A stretch of DNA of 64,000 nt from Cohnella faecalis. GTDB lineage: Bacteria > Bacillota > Bacilli > Paenibacillales > Paenibacillaceae. The notes beneath the pieces are model-generated. The model made no database searches. It saw only the letters and a list, made by a program, of their open reading frames with translations, and was not told where the DNA came from. Made by a program: the position numbers and the translations under genes. The stretch spans positions 62,001 to 126,000 of the forward strand of contig NZ_QXJM01000063.1 of assembly GCF_003570905.1 (NCBI RefSeq), given 5' to 3'. Below are positions 53,301 to 61,662 of this stretch, piece after piece (position 1 is the first letter of the stretch; every line of letters starts with the position of its first letter).

Positions 53301-55982
53301 GCTGGCCGTTTTGTCTACTATGCTCCGCTCGCATGGGATAGCAGCATAGATCGGATTCTGATCACGATAAAGGCTTCCGACGAGGCAGGCAATACGACTG
53401 CGTACGGCTTCGAGGTGCTGAAGGCTGTTGCGGGAGCAGATTTGACCTATCCGGGCGACTTGGCTGCGCTGACAACGGTGGGTGCGACGATGAGCGCGCC
53501 GTATCAGTTCGGCACAGTCGATTATGAAACCGTGGCCTACTTGAACAAAGTTCGCGTCTATGCGGCACCTATGGTTTCGTCCTCTGTCGTATCGATAGAA
53601 GGAACGCCGCTGCCGACTAGCGGTTATGTGGAAGTCGCGGTACCGGATGCCGGGCGAGCTGTTCAAATTCGCGTGAAGCCTGCCGGCGGCCTGTCGGAGC
53701 AGCTATACACATTGAATATTGAAACCGGCTCAAGCGCGGCGCTGCTAAGCACATTGACACTGAAAACGCAATCGGGCGAAGCGGTTGCTGCGCAGCCTTT
53801 TACAGGGACAGAAGAAACTTATAACGTATATGTAGACAACTCGGTGGATGGGGTAACCTTGACGCCTGACGCCTTGATGGCCGGATCAGTGATTAGAGTC
53901 AAGGGGCAGGATGTGCAGAACGGACAGCCATCCCAGACCATTCCCTTGCAAGTGGATGACAATCCAATACCTGTAACCGTCGTCTCGCCGGACGGATTGA
54001 CGACGCGCAGCTACCAGGTAGTCGTCTCGCGGATGCCAAGCGGCAATTCCGAGCTGCAGCAATTGGGCATTGCTACAGCCGGCGTTTCGCTGACGCCGGG
54101 CTTTGACCCTAATGTGCTTCAATACCAAGTGCTTGTACCACACGACACTACAGCCTTCGCGCTGCAGCCTGTTGCGCAACAGGCGGATGCCGCCGTCCTC
54201 GTCAACGGCCAAGAATCGAACGGCAGCACGGTGACTATTCCGTTCGGCGGAGAAAGCTTGTCTGTCGCGATCGAGATTCGCGCACCAGACGACAGCGAGC
54301 GTAAGTATACTTTGTCCGTTGTGCGCCAGAAGGGTGCGCCTGCGCAAGCGCCATTGCTTACGAGCCTATCGGCGAGCACAGCGCTGGACGGCGAATTCAA
54401 TCCTTATCAATTTTTCTATGGCACCAAGGGGCAGACCGAAAACTATCTGACAACGATTACGGCGGTTGCGGGCGATCCGCAAGCAATCGTAACGGTAAAG
54501 GGTGTTTCGTTGCAGGGCGGCGGTAAATTCATGCCTAGCCTCAGTCTAGGGGAAAATACCATCGTCGTAAGAGTGGAATCCGCCGATCTGACCGCTTCGC
54601 GGACCTACTCCATCAATATTAAGCGCGTGAGCAAACCCGAGGAGAACTTGCGTCATTCGACGATTACCGGCAGCGCAGGGGATTGGTCGGATCAGATCGA
54701 GATCGTCAGAACTCGTACGCAAGAGGGAACTGCGGTCGATACAGTGAGACTGGATGCGGAAAAGGCGCGCCATATTTTGGACAAAGCCAAACAGAACAAA
54801 GACAGCATTGCGCGAATCTACGTGACTGATATCCCTGACGATCCGGCAGATGAGCGTATGGTAAAACTCAGCGCCGATTCCTTGAGCTTGCTTGCGGATG
54901 GCGGTATGTCGTTGCAAATCGTACTGCCCGAAGCGGTGATCGATTTGCCGGCAGCTTCGCTGCAACAGCTCGGCAAAGAAGGACAAGACGCTTACTTCCG
55001 GATTATTCCGGTTATCGCCGATGATGAGCGGGGCGAAGTGACATCACGTGTTCTCGCTTCTGACTTGGTGCAGCAAGCGGCAGGAGGCCAGCCTGCTTCC
55101 GTGATCGGGCATCCGGTCAAGATTGAAACGAATTACTCCGGGTTCAAGACGAAGCTTCTGTTCCCGCTGACGGACTTGAGGCTGCCGGCAGATAAGGCAG
55201 CAGCTAAGCAACTGCTGTCGGAACTGGCTGTTTATATTGAGCACAGCGACGGCGAGAAAGTGCTTGCGCCAGGAGAAATTCGTTATGACGCGGAAGGCAA
55301 CGTAACCGGCATTGCGATTGAAATCAATAAATTCAGCACATTTGCCATCGTTCGGACGAATGCGGCAAATACAGTGCTTGAGCCTTATATGTCCGGTTAC
55401 CCGGACGGCACCTTCCGTCCGTCGCAATCGATCAAGCGCGCGGAATTGGCAGCTATTCTTCACCGTCTAGGCGCAGAAGGTACTTTGTCGGCGCAAGCGG
55501 CGGGGTATGCGGATGTTGCTGCAAAACATTGGGCAGCGGAGGCAATCGCCTACATGAAGCGCTCCGGGCTAATGCTCGGCGATAACAAAGGGCTGTTCCG
55601 TCCGGAAGACGCCGTTACCCGCGCGGAGATGGCCAGCATCGTCGCCCGACTGCTTCCGGCATCCGCAGCCAATCAAGCGTCAGCAGGAGCATACAGCGAT
55701 ACGCATGGACATTGGGCTGCAGATGCGATCAAGAAAGCTGCGCAAGCGAGCATTCTGCAAGGATATCCGGATGGAACTTTCCGACCGGATAACAAGCTGA
55801 CTCGCGCGGAAGCGGTACAAATACTAAATAAATTGTTCCAACGACCTACAGCCGGCGTACCTTCGTCCAGCTGGCTGGATGTACCGCTAAGCCACTGGGC
55901 CATCCGGGAGATTGAGTCGGCTTCCGGCACAGTGGAGGTGTCGTCCGATGGCACTGTGCTTGTAGAACCCGCGATCCATTAG
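47331..55982 (+). CDS. Giant SLH-anchored surface protein with Kelch, Fn3 and cadherin-like domains
   Basis: 2883 residues. GTG 47331 follows GGAGG and opens a signal peptide (RNHWISGLAKLLIAALLLQS). Residues ~45-420 hold about six Kelch repeats (LFGGESSVLLNDTWLWDG, LFGGEGSAGVLNDTWLW). A long beta-rich middle includes Fn3-like domains near 430-520 and 1720-1820. At ~2130-2430 there are about three cadherin-like sandwich repeats (LSTLTLKTQ, LQQLGIATAG, LTSLSASTAL). Three SLH domains close the protein (~2684-2870), with RAEL, TRAEM and TRAEA motifs and GYPDGTFRP twice. SLH domains bind pyruvylated wall polymer, so it is surface-bound. Substrate or partner unknown; domain edges are approximate. 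Confidence 0.9.
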   Translation: MRNHWISGLAKLLIAALLLQSIPLVYGSGNAAHAEGAEQVSDDLTDYTWKRADSGTFKPAARQAASMAYDEAAGNVVLFGGESSVLLNDTWLWDGSEQTWQEAAVSSTKPVARKYAVTAFDPVSQKVLLFGGEGSAGVLNDTWLWNGQTASWEKLTPAISPSQRAGAQLAYDGEHLILFGGYKISGGTKTSLGDTWLWDGTNWTDVTPTDPGASPPAAYNGQMTFDGQSAVLYGGITGNVTVNNGTTDVTMKDSSPKLWHWNADTLAWSSTDGPESFGRWGHTMAYDGRRVVFFSGARDYLHSFNGTLITDLKMPSSVYPYPRTGLAYGLKGGVWEGYPQVGSSGTGFQDDVGYPGQLQLYPNQRPFPLTNASMAFDGTNFVIFGGHRDAVDVWDKHQIQGGHKLETIPAGVMNETWVFGYTPPSPPGIKMVSEPIINLDPAHLDDTVSVVTSVYSLGGKPVTSRGVEYRPYTEAGSADWIAMPYSADPQATGSFTVTLTGLTWQQEYEVRSYAVNEIGTSYTPVERFVLEDDPSMEEPDVRFDRIGPSVLHVKDKKRIVAVGEGVTNLLRKPLNQIHYYLKNGGSITPLNYNILSKNQLELTWEADLPPGSYEVHLEHDTYQDYVYVDDLGTEEWNEGLALINVDFYKPRNFDRIDVPSTASGNEQTSLWLQGPFTETPSKPKEYVLNDTSEVVTINGNVLFKGSRLVVDKTDSAKTVITGEGRLYVNSGSSQGASLPYTLHDGPFAFDSDDFSLILSGNSAADYMGIDMPFKANKLTFAKDGLNLSGNLEVGFTAGSQKISSSIPISGVQYRNSRFELSGTYAMNKSFKVGPLDVSNTQFVIDSRVPYISVKGTGKLPNDSLGFDLLMKVKQGRLDEIGFGMYSKTKLASTGLQVNYLFGNVNNLAGKTQIPQRLGVTGSVADIIVPELKHPSVSYKFNLLGTDSIAVDLTNYGFDATGIEYYYWLPVNNMSMQTVVNPTVAGIPGFTSPGFLAKGDINVFDTIKGVIAAYSFNKKGYSGVLKGTVYVPKGIPRIGGVTVRNVVLSVNEKGVSGLFKHNGINARVTYTFQNNTILFEVEAEPPKKSWWEKGLDLYNSVNDFFEKTEPLGDLLEEIFLFNPNTSSSFNIAAADDWMKYFDFTQFNVANNVASTTGELKKVYELTPVRLAFQPEDTTETEVSARIADGQLTAVDRTPLVTTKADAAANGQISSVFPVKRAYEALIAINGDQRSAVLKASSAEKPTVEKTVLTEVVYDADRDTTYMRASLYAGSWKLITGESVRISVNELVFAKKSLTLEQLAGVWAQTADRSVTSLNIEEAGVYALNIDAGSDEVVLYKPDGRPYDLQGSQNQAGWNSFLDADDNRHVLLNAIEPGTWLIIADESPKAAINRVPAKTTTDELKQWVQDRAYPTFFEMSRTTNGQAIVEIYGADEETKLYMPSGELYSLQPDPNLSGLNVAYDESQNKLTVWLDKVELKGQWKVVSGGFTSFAAYKTSRKFKSIKPLLDEGRYSKYFELAEKGDYMLSVSGGNTDTVIYAPNGKPYTLSFEDQSGNAYLQPAADRTSSPSAGGDPLNQTQIVTPNPVQDGRDMLYVSLLNAPAGKWRVQNGTKVDLQIQKLIPSPDVKASADSIAGANNRIRVTWSTENAAADTEVAIMLTGSKDAYVGEVLAEGLAAAGSTVIDIPEMMIPGTYYVTVAATSVDKAPTYAIVEEPVVVSAPYSLNAPAQLSVQSTGNGEVSLKFSSVSGQVERYRVWVGEGADVQPATPVLDFAPEPGASQQAVISGLRVNEDYTIAVSAIGEQEGRLVLSPLSDNVSLTLPAPQPAALTVSVDAGSNLVANRTYKSYDGSDIQLALTAADQAKLDVTTNQAADLTFTINGHTFDSVHVAANGSYSFDLNERLETSVLEEQEYKVTIEAVNARGDRSVEYRRLFVDRTAPLLIASGGDDATGAPISLNGTIDTSGKVLIVGQTEVGAKLDINGVIVPLDDAGRFVYYAPLAWDSSIDRILITIKASDEAGNTTAYGFEVLKAVAGADLTYPGDLAALTTVGATMSAPYQFGTVDYETVAYLNKVRVYAAPMVSSSVVSIEGTPLPTSGYVEVAVPDAGRAVQIRVKPAGGLSEQLYTLNIETGSSAALLSTLTLKTQSGEAVAAQPFTGTEETYNVYVDNSVDGVTLTPDALMAGSVIRVKGQDVQNGQPSQTIPLQVDDNPIPVTVVSPDGLTTRSYQVVVSRMPSGNSELQQLGIATAGVSLTPGFDPNVLQYQVLVPHDTTAFALQPVAQQADAAVLVNGQESNGSTVTIPFGGESLSVAIEIRAPDDSERKYTLSVVRQKGAPAQAPLLTSLSASTALDGEFNPYQFFYGTKGQTENYLTTITAVAGDPQAIVTVKGVSLQGGGKFMPSLSLGENTIVVRVESADLTASRTYSINIKRVSKPEENLRHSTITGSAGDWSDQIEIVRTRTQEGTAVDTVRLDAEKARHILDKAKQNKDSIARIYVTDIPDDPADERMVKLSADSLSLLADGGMSLQIVLPEAVIDLPAASLQQLGKEGQDAYFRIIPVIADDERGEVTSRVLASDLVQQAAGGQPASVIGHPVKIETNYSGFKTKLLFPLTDLRLPADKAAAKQLLSELAVYIEHSDGEKVLAPGEIRYDAEGNVTGIAIEINKFSTFAIVRTNAANTVLEPYMSGYPDGTFRPSQSIKRAELAAILHRLGAEGTLSAQAAGYADVAAKHWAAEAIAYMKRSGLMLGDNKGLFRPEDAVTRAEMASIVARLLPASAANQASAGAYSDTHGHWAADAIKKAAQASILQGYPDGTFRPDNKLTRAEAVQILNKLFQRPTAGVPSSSWLDVPLSHWAIREIESASGTVEVSSDGTVLVEPAIH

Positions 55983-56005
55983 ATTCTCGGGCAGCACGAA
56001 ACGAG

Positions 56006-56044
56006 AAACGACCATCCTTCCGTCTAGAAGGGTGGTCGTTTTTT
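56006..56044 (+). terminator. Terminator after the SLH protein gene
   Basis: AAACGACCATCCTTC pairs with GAAGGGTGGTCGTTT (one wobble), then TTTT. Confidence 0.88.
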
Positions 56045-56762
56045 GTACCTATTCGATGCCTACGTCGACGTCCAGAGAGCGCCAGAGCCGTGTTTTCTTG
56101 GAATACCGACATGCTAGGTCAATGGCATTTGAGTATCTCAAAGACACCAAACCAACCGACAGCGTAACGGTGCTTGGAACATTAGAACCGGCCTTTCTTG
56201 GAAACGCGGCATGTCCGACTTCCGGGTACGAACCCAAAGCCGGGCTTGTCGCCGAACCAAACCGAGCATGACTAACGACGACCGCCCGACGATCCGTGCC
56301 AAGCCTACCCCGACGATCCGCGCCAAGCCTAGCCCAACGATCCGCGCCGAGCCTACCCCGACGTTCAACTGCAAAACATACCTTTATTTTTAAGACAGAT
56401 CGGTATTCTAACGACATTACCTGCAAAAGGGACATGTATCTAGGGCGCCTTTGCCGTTAAGCTCCGAAATGACAAAAAATAACGGTACTTACTGCAGTTC
56501 AATCTCAGCGGTGCGGCTCAACAGGATGAATAGGTGTATCAAATGCAGTTAGTCAACTGGCCCATCAGACAGCAAGGGCGAAACAGCGCTGGTTTTCTTT
56601 CTCCTGATCCCCATCCGATACCGGTCAAAGCTTCTTCAACGTACAAAGGCCACCGAAGACGCGTTTGCTTGACGAACGGGTTTTTTGTAAATACTTTATG
56701 TTGAGGCGGACTTGTGTCGCAAAACGGTTCACTTTTTGTGTCGATACGCAGCAAGGAGACAC
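56045..56762. other. Gene-free interval between the SLH gene and the ctsR promoter
   Basis: About 720 bases with no convincing coding region on either strand: short open frames lack ribosome sites and known motifs. It holds a small 24-bp repeat (56287-56358) and otherwise nothing I can name. Confidence 0.6.
56287..56358. repeat. Three tandem 24-bp repeats
   Basis: Units start at 56287, 56311 and 56335, each near CGACGATCCGCGCCAAGCCT plus four bases; a decayed fourth begins at 56359. Copies differ at one to three positions. Confidence 0.8.
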
Positions 56763-56791
56763 TTGGCAAACAGAAAGAGACGGCGTATAAT
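56763..56791 (+). promoter_or_regulatory. SigA-type promoter of the ctsR operon
   Basis: TTGGCA (56763-56768), 17-base spacer, TATAAT (56786-56791). Confidence 0.8.
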
Positions 56792-56799
56792 GAGATTAA

Positions 56800-56816
56800 A
56801 GTCAAAGAAAGTCAAA
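56800..56816 (+). promoter_or_regulatory. CtsR operator (heptad repeat)
   Basis: AGTCAAAGAAAGTCAAA matches the CtsR box, two direct heptads (A/G)GTCAAA with a three-base gap. It lies at the transcription start, so bound CtsR would repress its own operon. Confidence 0.88.
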
Positions 56817-56845
56817 GTCAGAAGCTGCTGAAAGGAGGGCGAACG

Positions 56846-57307
56846 TTGCGCAACATTTCCGATCTGATCGAAATTTACTTAAAACAGATTTTGAACGATA
56901 GCTCGGAAGGCGCCGTCGAAATCCAACGGAGTGATTTGGCTGACAAGTTCTCTTGCGTTCCGTCTCAAATTAATTACGTTATCAGCACTCGTTTCACGCT
57001 CGAGAAGGGATACTATGTAGAGAGCAAGCGGGGCGGCGGCGGTTATATCCGCATTCAACAGGTCGATCTTCCTTCATTGGAAGCCGTGCAAAGGCATATT
57101 CAATGCACGGTTGGCGAACAAATCGATCAAACGGCCGCCGAAGGGTTAATTTATCAATTAGAGGAAGCGCGATATATGACGAGCCGCGAAGCGCATTTAT
57201 TGCGCGCGACGATATCCAGAGATGTGCTGGCGATCAAGCTGCCCTTGCGCGACGTTATTCGCGCCAACGTGCTTAGAGCCGCTCTGATCGCGCTTCTTGC
57301 CAAATAA
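56846..57307 (+). CDS. ctsR: Transcriptional repressor CtsR
   Basis: 153 residues, normal size. The N-terminal winged helix has RNISDLIEIYLKQIL, LADKFSCVPSQINYVISTRF and the glycine-rich wing tip RGGGGYIRI, the heat-sensing loop of CtsR. The C-terminal domain mediates dimerisation and McsB contact. It starts at TTG 56846, six bases after AAAGGAGGG; the frame is open further upstream through the promoter, so those codons are not used. First gene of the class III heat-shock operon, controlled by its own box. Confidence 0.95.
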   Translation: MRNISDLIEIYLKQILNDSSEGAVEIQRSDLADKFSCVPSQINYVISTRFTLEKGYYVESKRGGGGYIRIQQVDLPSLEAVQRHIQCTVGEQIDQTAAEGLIYQLEEARYMTSREAHLLRATISRDVLAIKLPLRDVIRANVLRAALIALLAK

Positions 57308-57337
57308 TAGTGGATGGGCCGATAAGGAGGCGATGCG

Positions 57338-57868
57338 ATGCAGTGTCAAGAATGCGGCAAAAGGCCGGCGACGCTCCATTTTACGAAAATCATCAATGGA
57401 GAAAAGACGGAGCTGCACATCTGCGAGTCCTGCGCGCGCGAAAAAGGAGAGCTCATTCCGGGCACGCAGAGCGGATTTTCCATCCATAATCTGCTTTCGG
57501 GCTTGCTCGACTTCGATACTTCGGGAACGGCGTCTGTCGGGGCCAAGGCCGCCGATGCAGCGCAGCAGCCTCGCTGCGAAACGTGCGGCATGACGTACGG
57601 GCAATTCGGCAAGGTAGGACGGTTCGGATGCAGCAACTGCTATAAGCAATTTTCGGAGCGTCTCGATCCTTTGCTGAAGAGGGTTCACGGCAATACGGTA
57701 CATGTCGGCAAAGTGCCGAAGCGGGCCGGAGGAAGAGTCAAGGCCAAGCGGGAAATCGACAGGCTGAAGAAGGAAATGCAAGGACGCATCGAGAGGGAAG
57801 ATTTCGAAACCGCCGCTCAGCTGCGCGACAAGATTCGCGATCTGGAGAAAGAGATGGCGAACGGTTAA
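57338..57868 (+). CDS. mcsA: McsA, activator of McsB
   Basis: 176 residues. Four C-x2-C pairs in two zinc-binding pairs are visible: CQECGK, CESCAR, CETCGM and CSNCYK. A C-terminal UVR motif (REDFETAAQLRDKIRDLEKE) follows. McsA binds McsB and switches on its arginine kinase activity. AAGGAGG precedes the ATG; it lies 30 bases after ctsR. Confidence 0.95.
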   Translation: MQCQECGKRPATLHFTKIINGEKTELHICESCAREKGELIPGTQSGFSIHNLLSGLLDFDTSGTASVGAKAADAAQQPRCETCGMTYGQFGKVGRFGCSNCYKQFSERLDPLLKRVHGNTVHVGKVPKRAGGRVKAKREIDRLKKEMQGRIEREDFETAAQLRDKIRDLEKEMANG

Positions 57869-57889
57869 GCGATAAGGAAGGTGATGCCC

Positions 57890-58954
57890 ATGGCGGAACG
57901 TAGCTTTGTCAACGATGCGCTGAGCCATTGGATGAAAGAAACGGGACCCGAATCCGACGTCGTGCTTAGCAGCCGGGTTCGGATTGCGCGCAACGTAAGA
58001 GGCATTCCGTTTCCGCTTATGGCGGCTTCCGAGCATTCGATATCGGTTATGGAGCAATTGCTCGGAGTCGCCGAGAACGGAAGATTGAACGGACTTGGCG
58101 CGCTTGAGATGATTCGTTTGTCCGAGTTGAGCGAGCTTGAGAAGCAAGTGCTGGTCGAGAAGCATCTGATCAGCCCAAGCCTAGCCAATGAATCCCGTAA
58201 CGGAGCCTTCATATTGACACGGAATGAAGACGTGAGCATTATGATTAACGAAGAGGATCATCTTCGCATTCAATGCTTATGCCCCGGATTTCAAATTCAC
58301 CAAGCATGGGAATGGGCGAGCAAGATCGACGATGTGTTCGAGGAGCAGGTCGATTACGCGTTCGATGAAAAATACGGTTACTTGACGAGCTGCCCGACCA
58401 ATGTCGGTACCGGGATCCGGGCGTCGGTCATGATGCATTTGCCGGCACTGGTGCTCACCGGACAAATTAACCGAATCTTGTCGGCAGTCCAGCAAGTAGG
58501 TCTTGCGGTCAGGGGGCTGTACGGGGAAGGCAGCGAAGCGACCGGCAACCTGTTCCAAGTATCGAACCAGATTACGTTGGGGCAATCCGAGCAGGAAATT
58601 ATCGAAAATTTGCATCAAGTGGCCCGTCAGATTATTGGACACGAGAAAGCCGCCAGAGCGAAGCTGCTTGCGGAATCCCGCCCTCGGATCGAGGACAGGG
58701 TCCGGCGTTCGTACGGCATATTGTCGCACGCGGCCATCATGGATTCGAAGGAGTCGTCCCAACGGTTGTCGGACATCCGATTGGGCGTTCACCTGGGTCT
58801 CTTGCCCGACGTCAAAGGGGAAACGCTGAACGAATTGCTGGTGTCCACGCAGCCCGGATTTCTTCAACAAAAATTCGGCGAAGCGCTCGAACCGGAGCAG
58901 CGCGATATGACGAGGGCGCAATTGATACGAAGCCGACTGGCTTCGGGGACCTAA
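57890..58954 (+). CDS. mcsB: Protein-arginine kinase McsB
   Basis: 354 residues, phosphagen-kinase fold without the usual N-terminal domain. Motifs: VVLSSRVRIARNVRG, the lid region IMINEEDHLR and CPTNVGTGIRASV, which holds the active-site Cys. It phosphorylates arginines of CtsR and damaged proteins, marking them for ClpCP. ATG 57890 follows AAGGAAGG; ATG 57884 is the alternative. Confidence 0.95.
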   Translation: MAERSFVNDALSHWMKETGPESDVVLSSRVRIARNVRGIPFPLMAASEHSISVMEQLLGVAENGRLNGLGALEMIRLSELSELEKQVLVEKHLISPSLANESRNGAFILTRNEDVSIMINEEDHLRIQCLCPGFQIHQAWEWASKIDDVFEEQVDYAFDEKYGYLTSCPTNVGTGIRASVMMHLPALVLTGQINRILSAVQQVGLAVRGLYGEGSEATGNLFQVSNQITLGQSEQEIIENLHQVARQIIGHEKAARAKLLAESRPRIEDRVRRSYGILSHAAIMDSKESSQRLSDIRLGVHLGLLPDVKGETLNELLVSTQPGFLQQKFGEALEPEQRDMTRAQLIRSRLASGT

Positions 58955-58992
58955 ATGGTTTATTCTGTATTTATTAGGGGAGGTGTTGTCTC

Positions 58993-61443
58993 ATGATGTT
59001 CGGACGATTCACTGAACGCGCACAGAAGGTGTTGGCGCTCGCGCAGGAAGAAGCGGTGCGCTTGGGACACAACAACATAGGTACGGAGCATATATTGCTC
59101 GGCCTTATTCGCGAAGGCGAGAGCATCGCGGCCAAAGCGCTTATCGCTTTGGGATTGGGACTGGAGAAAATTCAAGACGAGGTCGAATCGCTGATCGGGC
59201 GCGGCCAAGAGCAACCTACCAATATCGCTTACACGCCTCGCGCGAAAAAAGTGATTGAGCTGTCGATGGACGAGGCGCGCAAGCTGGGCCATACTTACGT
59301 CGGCACGGAGCACATCCTTCTCGGTCTGATCCGCGAAGGGGAAGGCGTAGCGGCGCGCGTCCTGAACAATCTTGGAATCAGCTTGAACAAAGCCCGCCAG
59401 CAGGTTCTTCAATTGCTCGGCAGCAGCGAAAGCGTTCAGACGAACCACGGTCCGTCCTCTAATGTCAGCACGCCGACGCTGGACGGTCTGGCGCGCGATC
59501 TTACCGCGCATGCCCGTGATGGTCATATCGATCCCGTCATCGGACGCTCGAAGGAAATCGAACGCGTTATTCAAGTGCTGTCCCGCCGTACGAAGAACAA
59601 CCCGGTTCTGATCGGGGAGCCCGGCGTCGGCAAGACGGCGATAGCCGAAGGTCTCGCGCAGAAAATCGTTAACAACGAGATTCCCGAGACGCTGCGCGAC
59701 AAGCGCGTGATGACGCTGGATATGGGCTCCGTCGTAGCCGGAACCAAATATCGCGGCGAGTTCGAAGACCGGCTGAAAAAAATAATGGACGAAATCCGGC
59801 AAGCGGGCAACGTCATCCTGTTCATCGATGAGCTTCATACGCTGATCGGCGCAGGCGGCGCGGAAGGAGCCATCGACGCCTCCAATATCCTTAAGCCCGC
59901 TCTCGCCCGCGGAGAGCTCCAGTGCATCGGAGCGACGACGCTGGACGAGTACCGCAAATATATCGAGAAGGATGCCGCGCTGGAGCGCCGCTTCCAGCCG
60001 ATTACGGTCGACCAGCCTTCTCCCGACGAAGCGGTTCAAATTCTGCACGGCTTGCGCGATCGTTATGAAGCGCATCACCGCGTGAAAATTACGGACGAAG
60101 CGATCGATGCAGCCGTTAAGCTGTCGGATCGCTACATTACCGATCGGTTCCTGCCGGACAAAGCGATCGATTTGATTGACGAAGCCGGCTCGAAGGTACG
60201 GCTGCGCTCCTATACGATACCGCCTAACCTGAAGCAATTGGAAGGGCGCTTGGAGGACATTCGCAAGGAGAAGGATTCCGCTGTCCAAAGCCAGGAATTC
60301 GAGAAAGCGGCCGCTCTTCGCGATACGGAGCAAAAAATCCGGGAAGAGCTCGATACCACGAAAAACCAGTGGAAAGAGAAGCAAGGCCGCACCGATTCCG
60401 AGGTGACTCCGGAAGATATCGCTCAAGTCGTCGCAAGCTGGACCGGCATTCCGGTCAGCAAGCTGGCGGAAGAGGAAACCGAGCGCCTGCTTAAGATGGA
60501 GGAGATTCTTCACGACCGCGTTATCGGACAGGAAGAAGCCGTCAAAGCCGTAGCTCGCGCCGTTCGCCGTTCGCGGGCAGGCCTCAAGGATCCGAAACGT
60601 CCGATCGGCTCGTTCATCTTCCTCGGACCGACCGGCGTCGGCAAAACCGAACTCGCCCGCGCGCTTGCGGAAGCGATGTTCGGCGACGAGAATGCGGTCA
60701 TTCGCATCGACATGTCGGAGTACATGGAGAAGCACTCCACGTCCCGTCTCGTAGGAGCGCCTCCGGGATACGTCGGCTACGACGAAGGCGGTCAACTGAC
60801 CGAGAAAGTTCGCCGCAAGCCGTATTCGGTCGTGCTGCTCGACGAAATCGAGAAGGCGCATCCGGAAGTGTTCAACGTGCTGCTGCAAGTGCTTGAGGAT
60901 GGCCGTCTGACCGATTCCAAAGGCCGCACCGTCGACTTCCGCAACACGCTCATCATCATGACGTCGAACGTCGGCGCCGACCAAATCAAGCGCAATTCCA
61001 CGCTCGGCTTCACGGCCGCGCAGGATTCCGGCAAAGACTACGCGAACATGAAGGATAAGGTTCTCGGCGAGCTGAAGAAGTCGTTCCGTCCCGAGTTCCT
61101 GAACCGGATCGACGAGATGATCGTGTTCCACCCGTTGGAGCAGGAGCATATCGCCCAAATCGTAACGCTCATGGCCGACGATCTTCGCAAGCGTCTGAGA
61201 GAGCACGACGTGCAGTTCGATCTGACCGAAGCCGCGAAAAACTTCCTGGCGAAGGAAGGATTCGATCCGGCCTACGGGGCTCGGCCGCTGCGTCGGGCGA
61301 TTCAGAAGCACATCGAGGACCGTCTGTCCGAAGACTTGCTGCTCGGCAAGATCAACAAGGGCGACCTGCTCGTTATCGACGAGAAGGACGGCGGTTTGGT
61401 CGTCGACACGAAGCAAGACGAACCGGTATCGAATAACAAGTAA
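58993..61443 (+). CDS. clpC: ATP-dependent Clp protease ATPase subunit ClpC
   Basis: 816 residues, full length. Duplicated N-terminal Clp_N repeats ([34 protein letters not shown] twice) bind adaptor and phosphoarginine. Two AAA+ modules follow with Walker A GEPGVGKT and GPTGVGKT. A middle UVR-like segment ([17 protein letters not shown]) lies between them. It unfolds substrates for ClpP. GGGAGGTG precedes the start. Last gene of the ctsR operon, closed by a terminator. Confidence 0.97.
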   Translation: MMFGRFTERAQKVLALAQEEAVRLGHNNIGTEHILLGLIREGESIAAKALIALGLGLEKIQDEVESLIGRGQEQPTNIAYTPRAKKVIELSMDEARKLGHTYVGTEHILLGLIREGEGVAARVLNNLGISLNKARQQVLQLLGSSESVQTNHGPSSNVSTPTLDGLARDLTAHARDGHIDPVIGRSKEIERVIQVLSRRTKNNPVLIGEPGVGKTAIAEGLAQKIVNNEIPETLRDKRVMTLDMGSVVAGTKYRGEFEDRLKKIMDEIRQAGNVILFIDELHTLIGAGGAEGAIDASNILKPALARGELQCIGATTLDEYRKYIEKDAALERRFQPITVDQPSPDEAVQILHGLRDRYEAHHRVKITDEAIDAAVKLSDRYITDRFLPDKAIDLIDEAGSKVRLRSYTIPPNLKQLEGRLEDIRKEKDSAVQSQEFEKAAALRDTEQKIREELDTTKNQWKEKQGRTDSEVTPEDIAQVVASWTGIPVSKLAEEETERLLKMEEILHDRVIGQEEAVKAVARAVRRSRAGLKDPKRPIGSFIFLGPTGVGKTELARALAEAMFGDENAVIRIDMSEYMEKHSTSRLVGAPPGYVGYDEGGQLTEKVRRKPYSVVLLDEIEKAHPEVFNVLLQVLEDGRLTDSKGRTVDFRNTLIIMTSNVGADQIKRNSTLGFTAAQDSGKDYANMKDKVLGELKKSFRPEFLNRIDEMIVFHPLEQEHIAQIVTLMADDLRKRLREHDVQFDLTEAAKNFLAKEGFDPAYGARPLRRAIQKHIEDRLSEDLLLGKINKGDLLVIDEKDGGLVVDTKQDEPVSNNK

Positions 61444-61452
61444 CTTATACGA

Positions 61453-61488
61453 AGAGACAGTGGACCGAGCGTCCGCTGTCTCTTTTTT
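61453..61488 (+). terminator. Terminator of the ctsR operon
   Basis: AGAGACAGTGGAC pairs with GTCCGCTGTCTCT, then TTTTTT. Confidence 0.88.
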
Positions 61489-61601
61489 GTACGTCCGGCA
61501 TGGGCGTCATCTCTACGGTGAAGTGAAAGTTACCTCCAGGCCGCAAGGGTGAATAAAGGTAAGAAGACAAATTGGGACAAGCGCAAAGACGAATCTGAAC
61601 G

Positions 61602-61629
61602 TTGTTAATCTGCATCAAAAGTCTACAAT
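61602..61629 (+). promoter_or_regulatory. Likely promoter of the oxidoreductase operon
   Basis: TTGTTA (61602-61607), 16-base spacer, TACAAT (61624-61629), 34 bases before the first gene. Confidence 0.6.
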
Positions 61630-61662
61630 AAACGTGAATCGACGAATTCAGGAGGGATCGCA

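Noticed and set aside
58960-61416. 818-codon open frame antisense to clpC
   Set aside because: Antisense to a clearly recognised gene in a codon-biased, GC-rich frame; no protein family recognised and no promoter on that strand.
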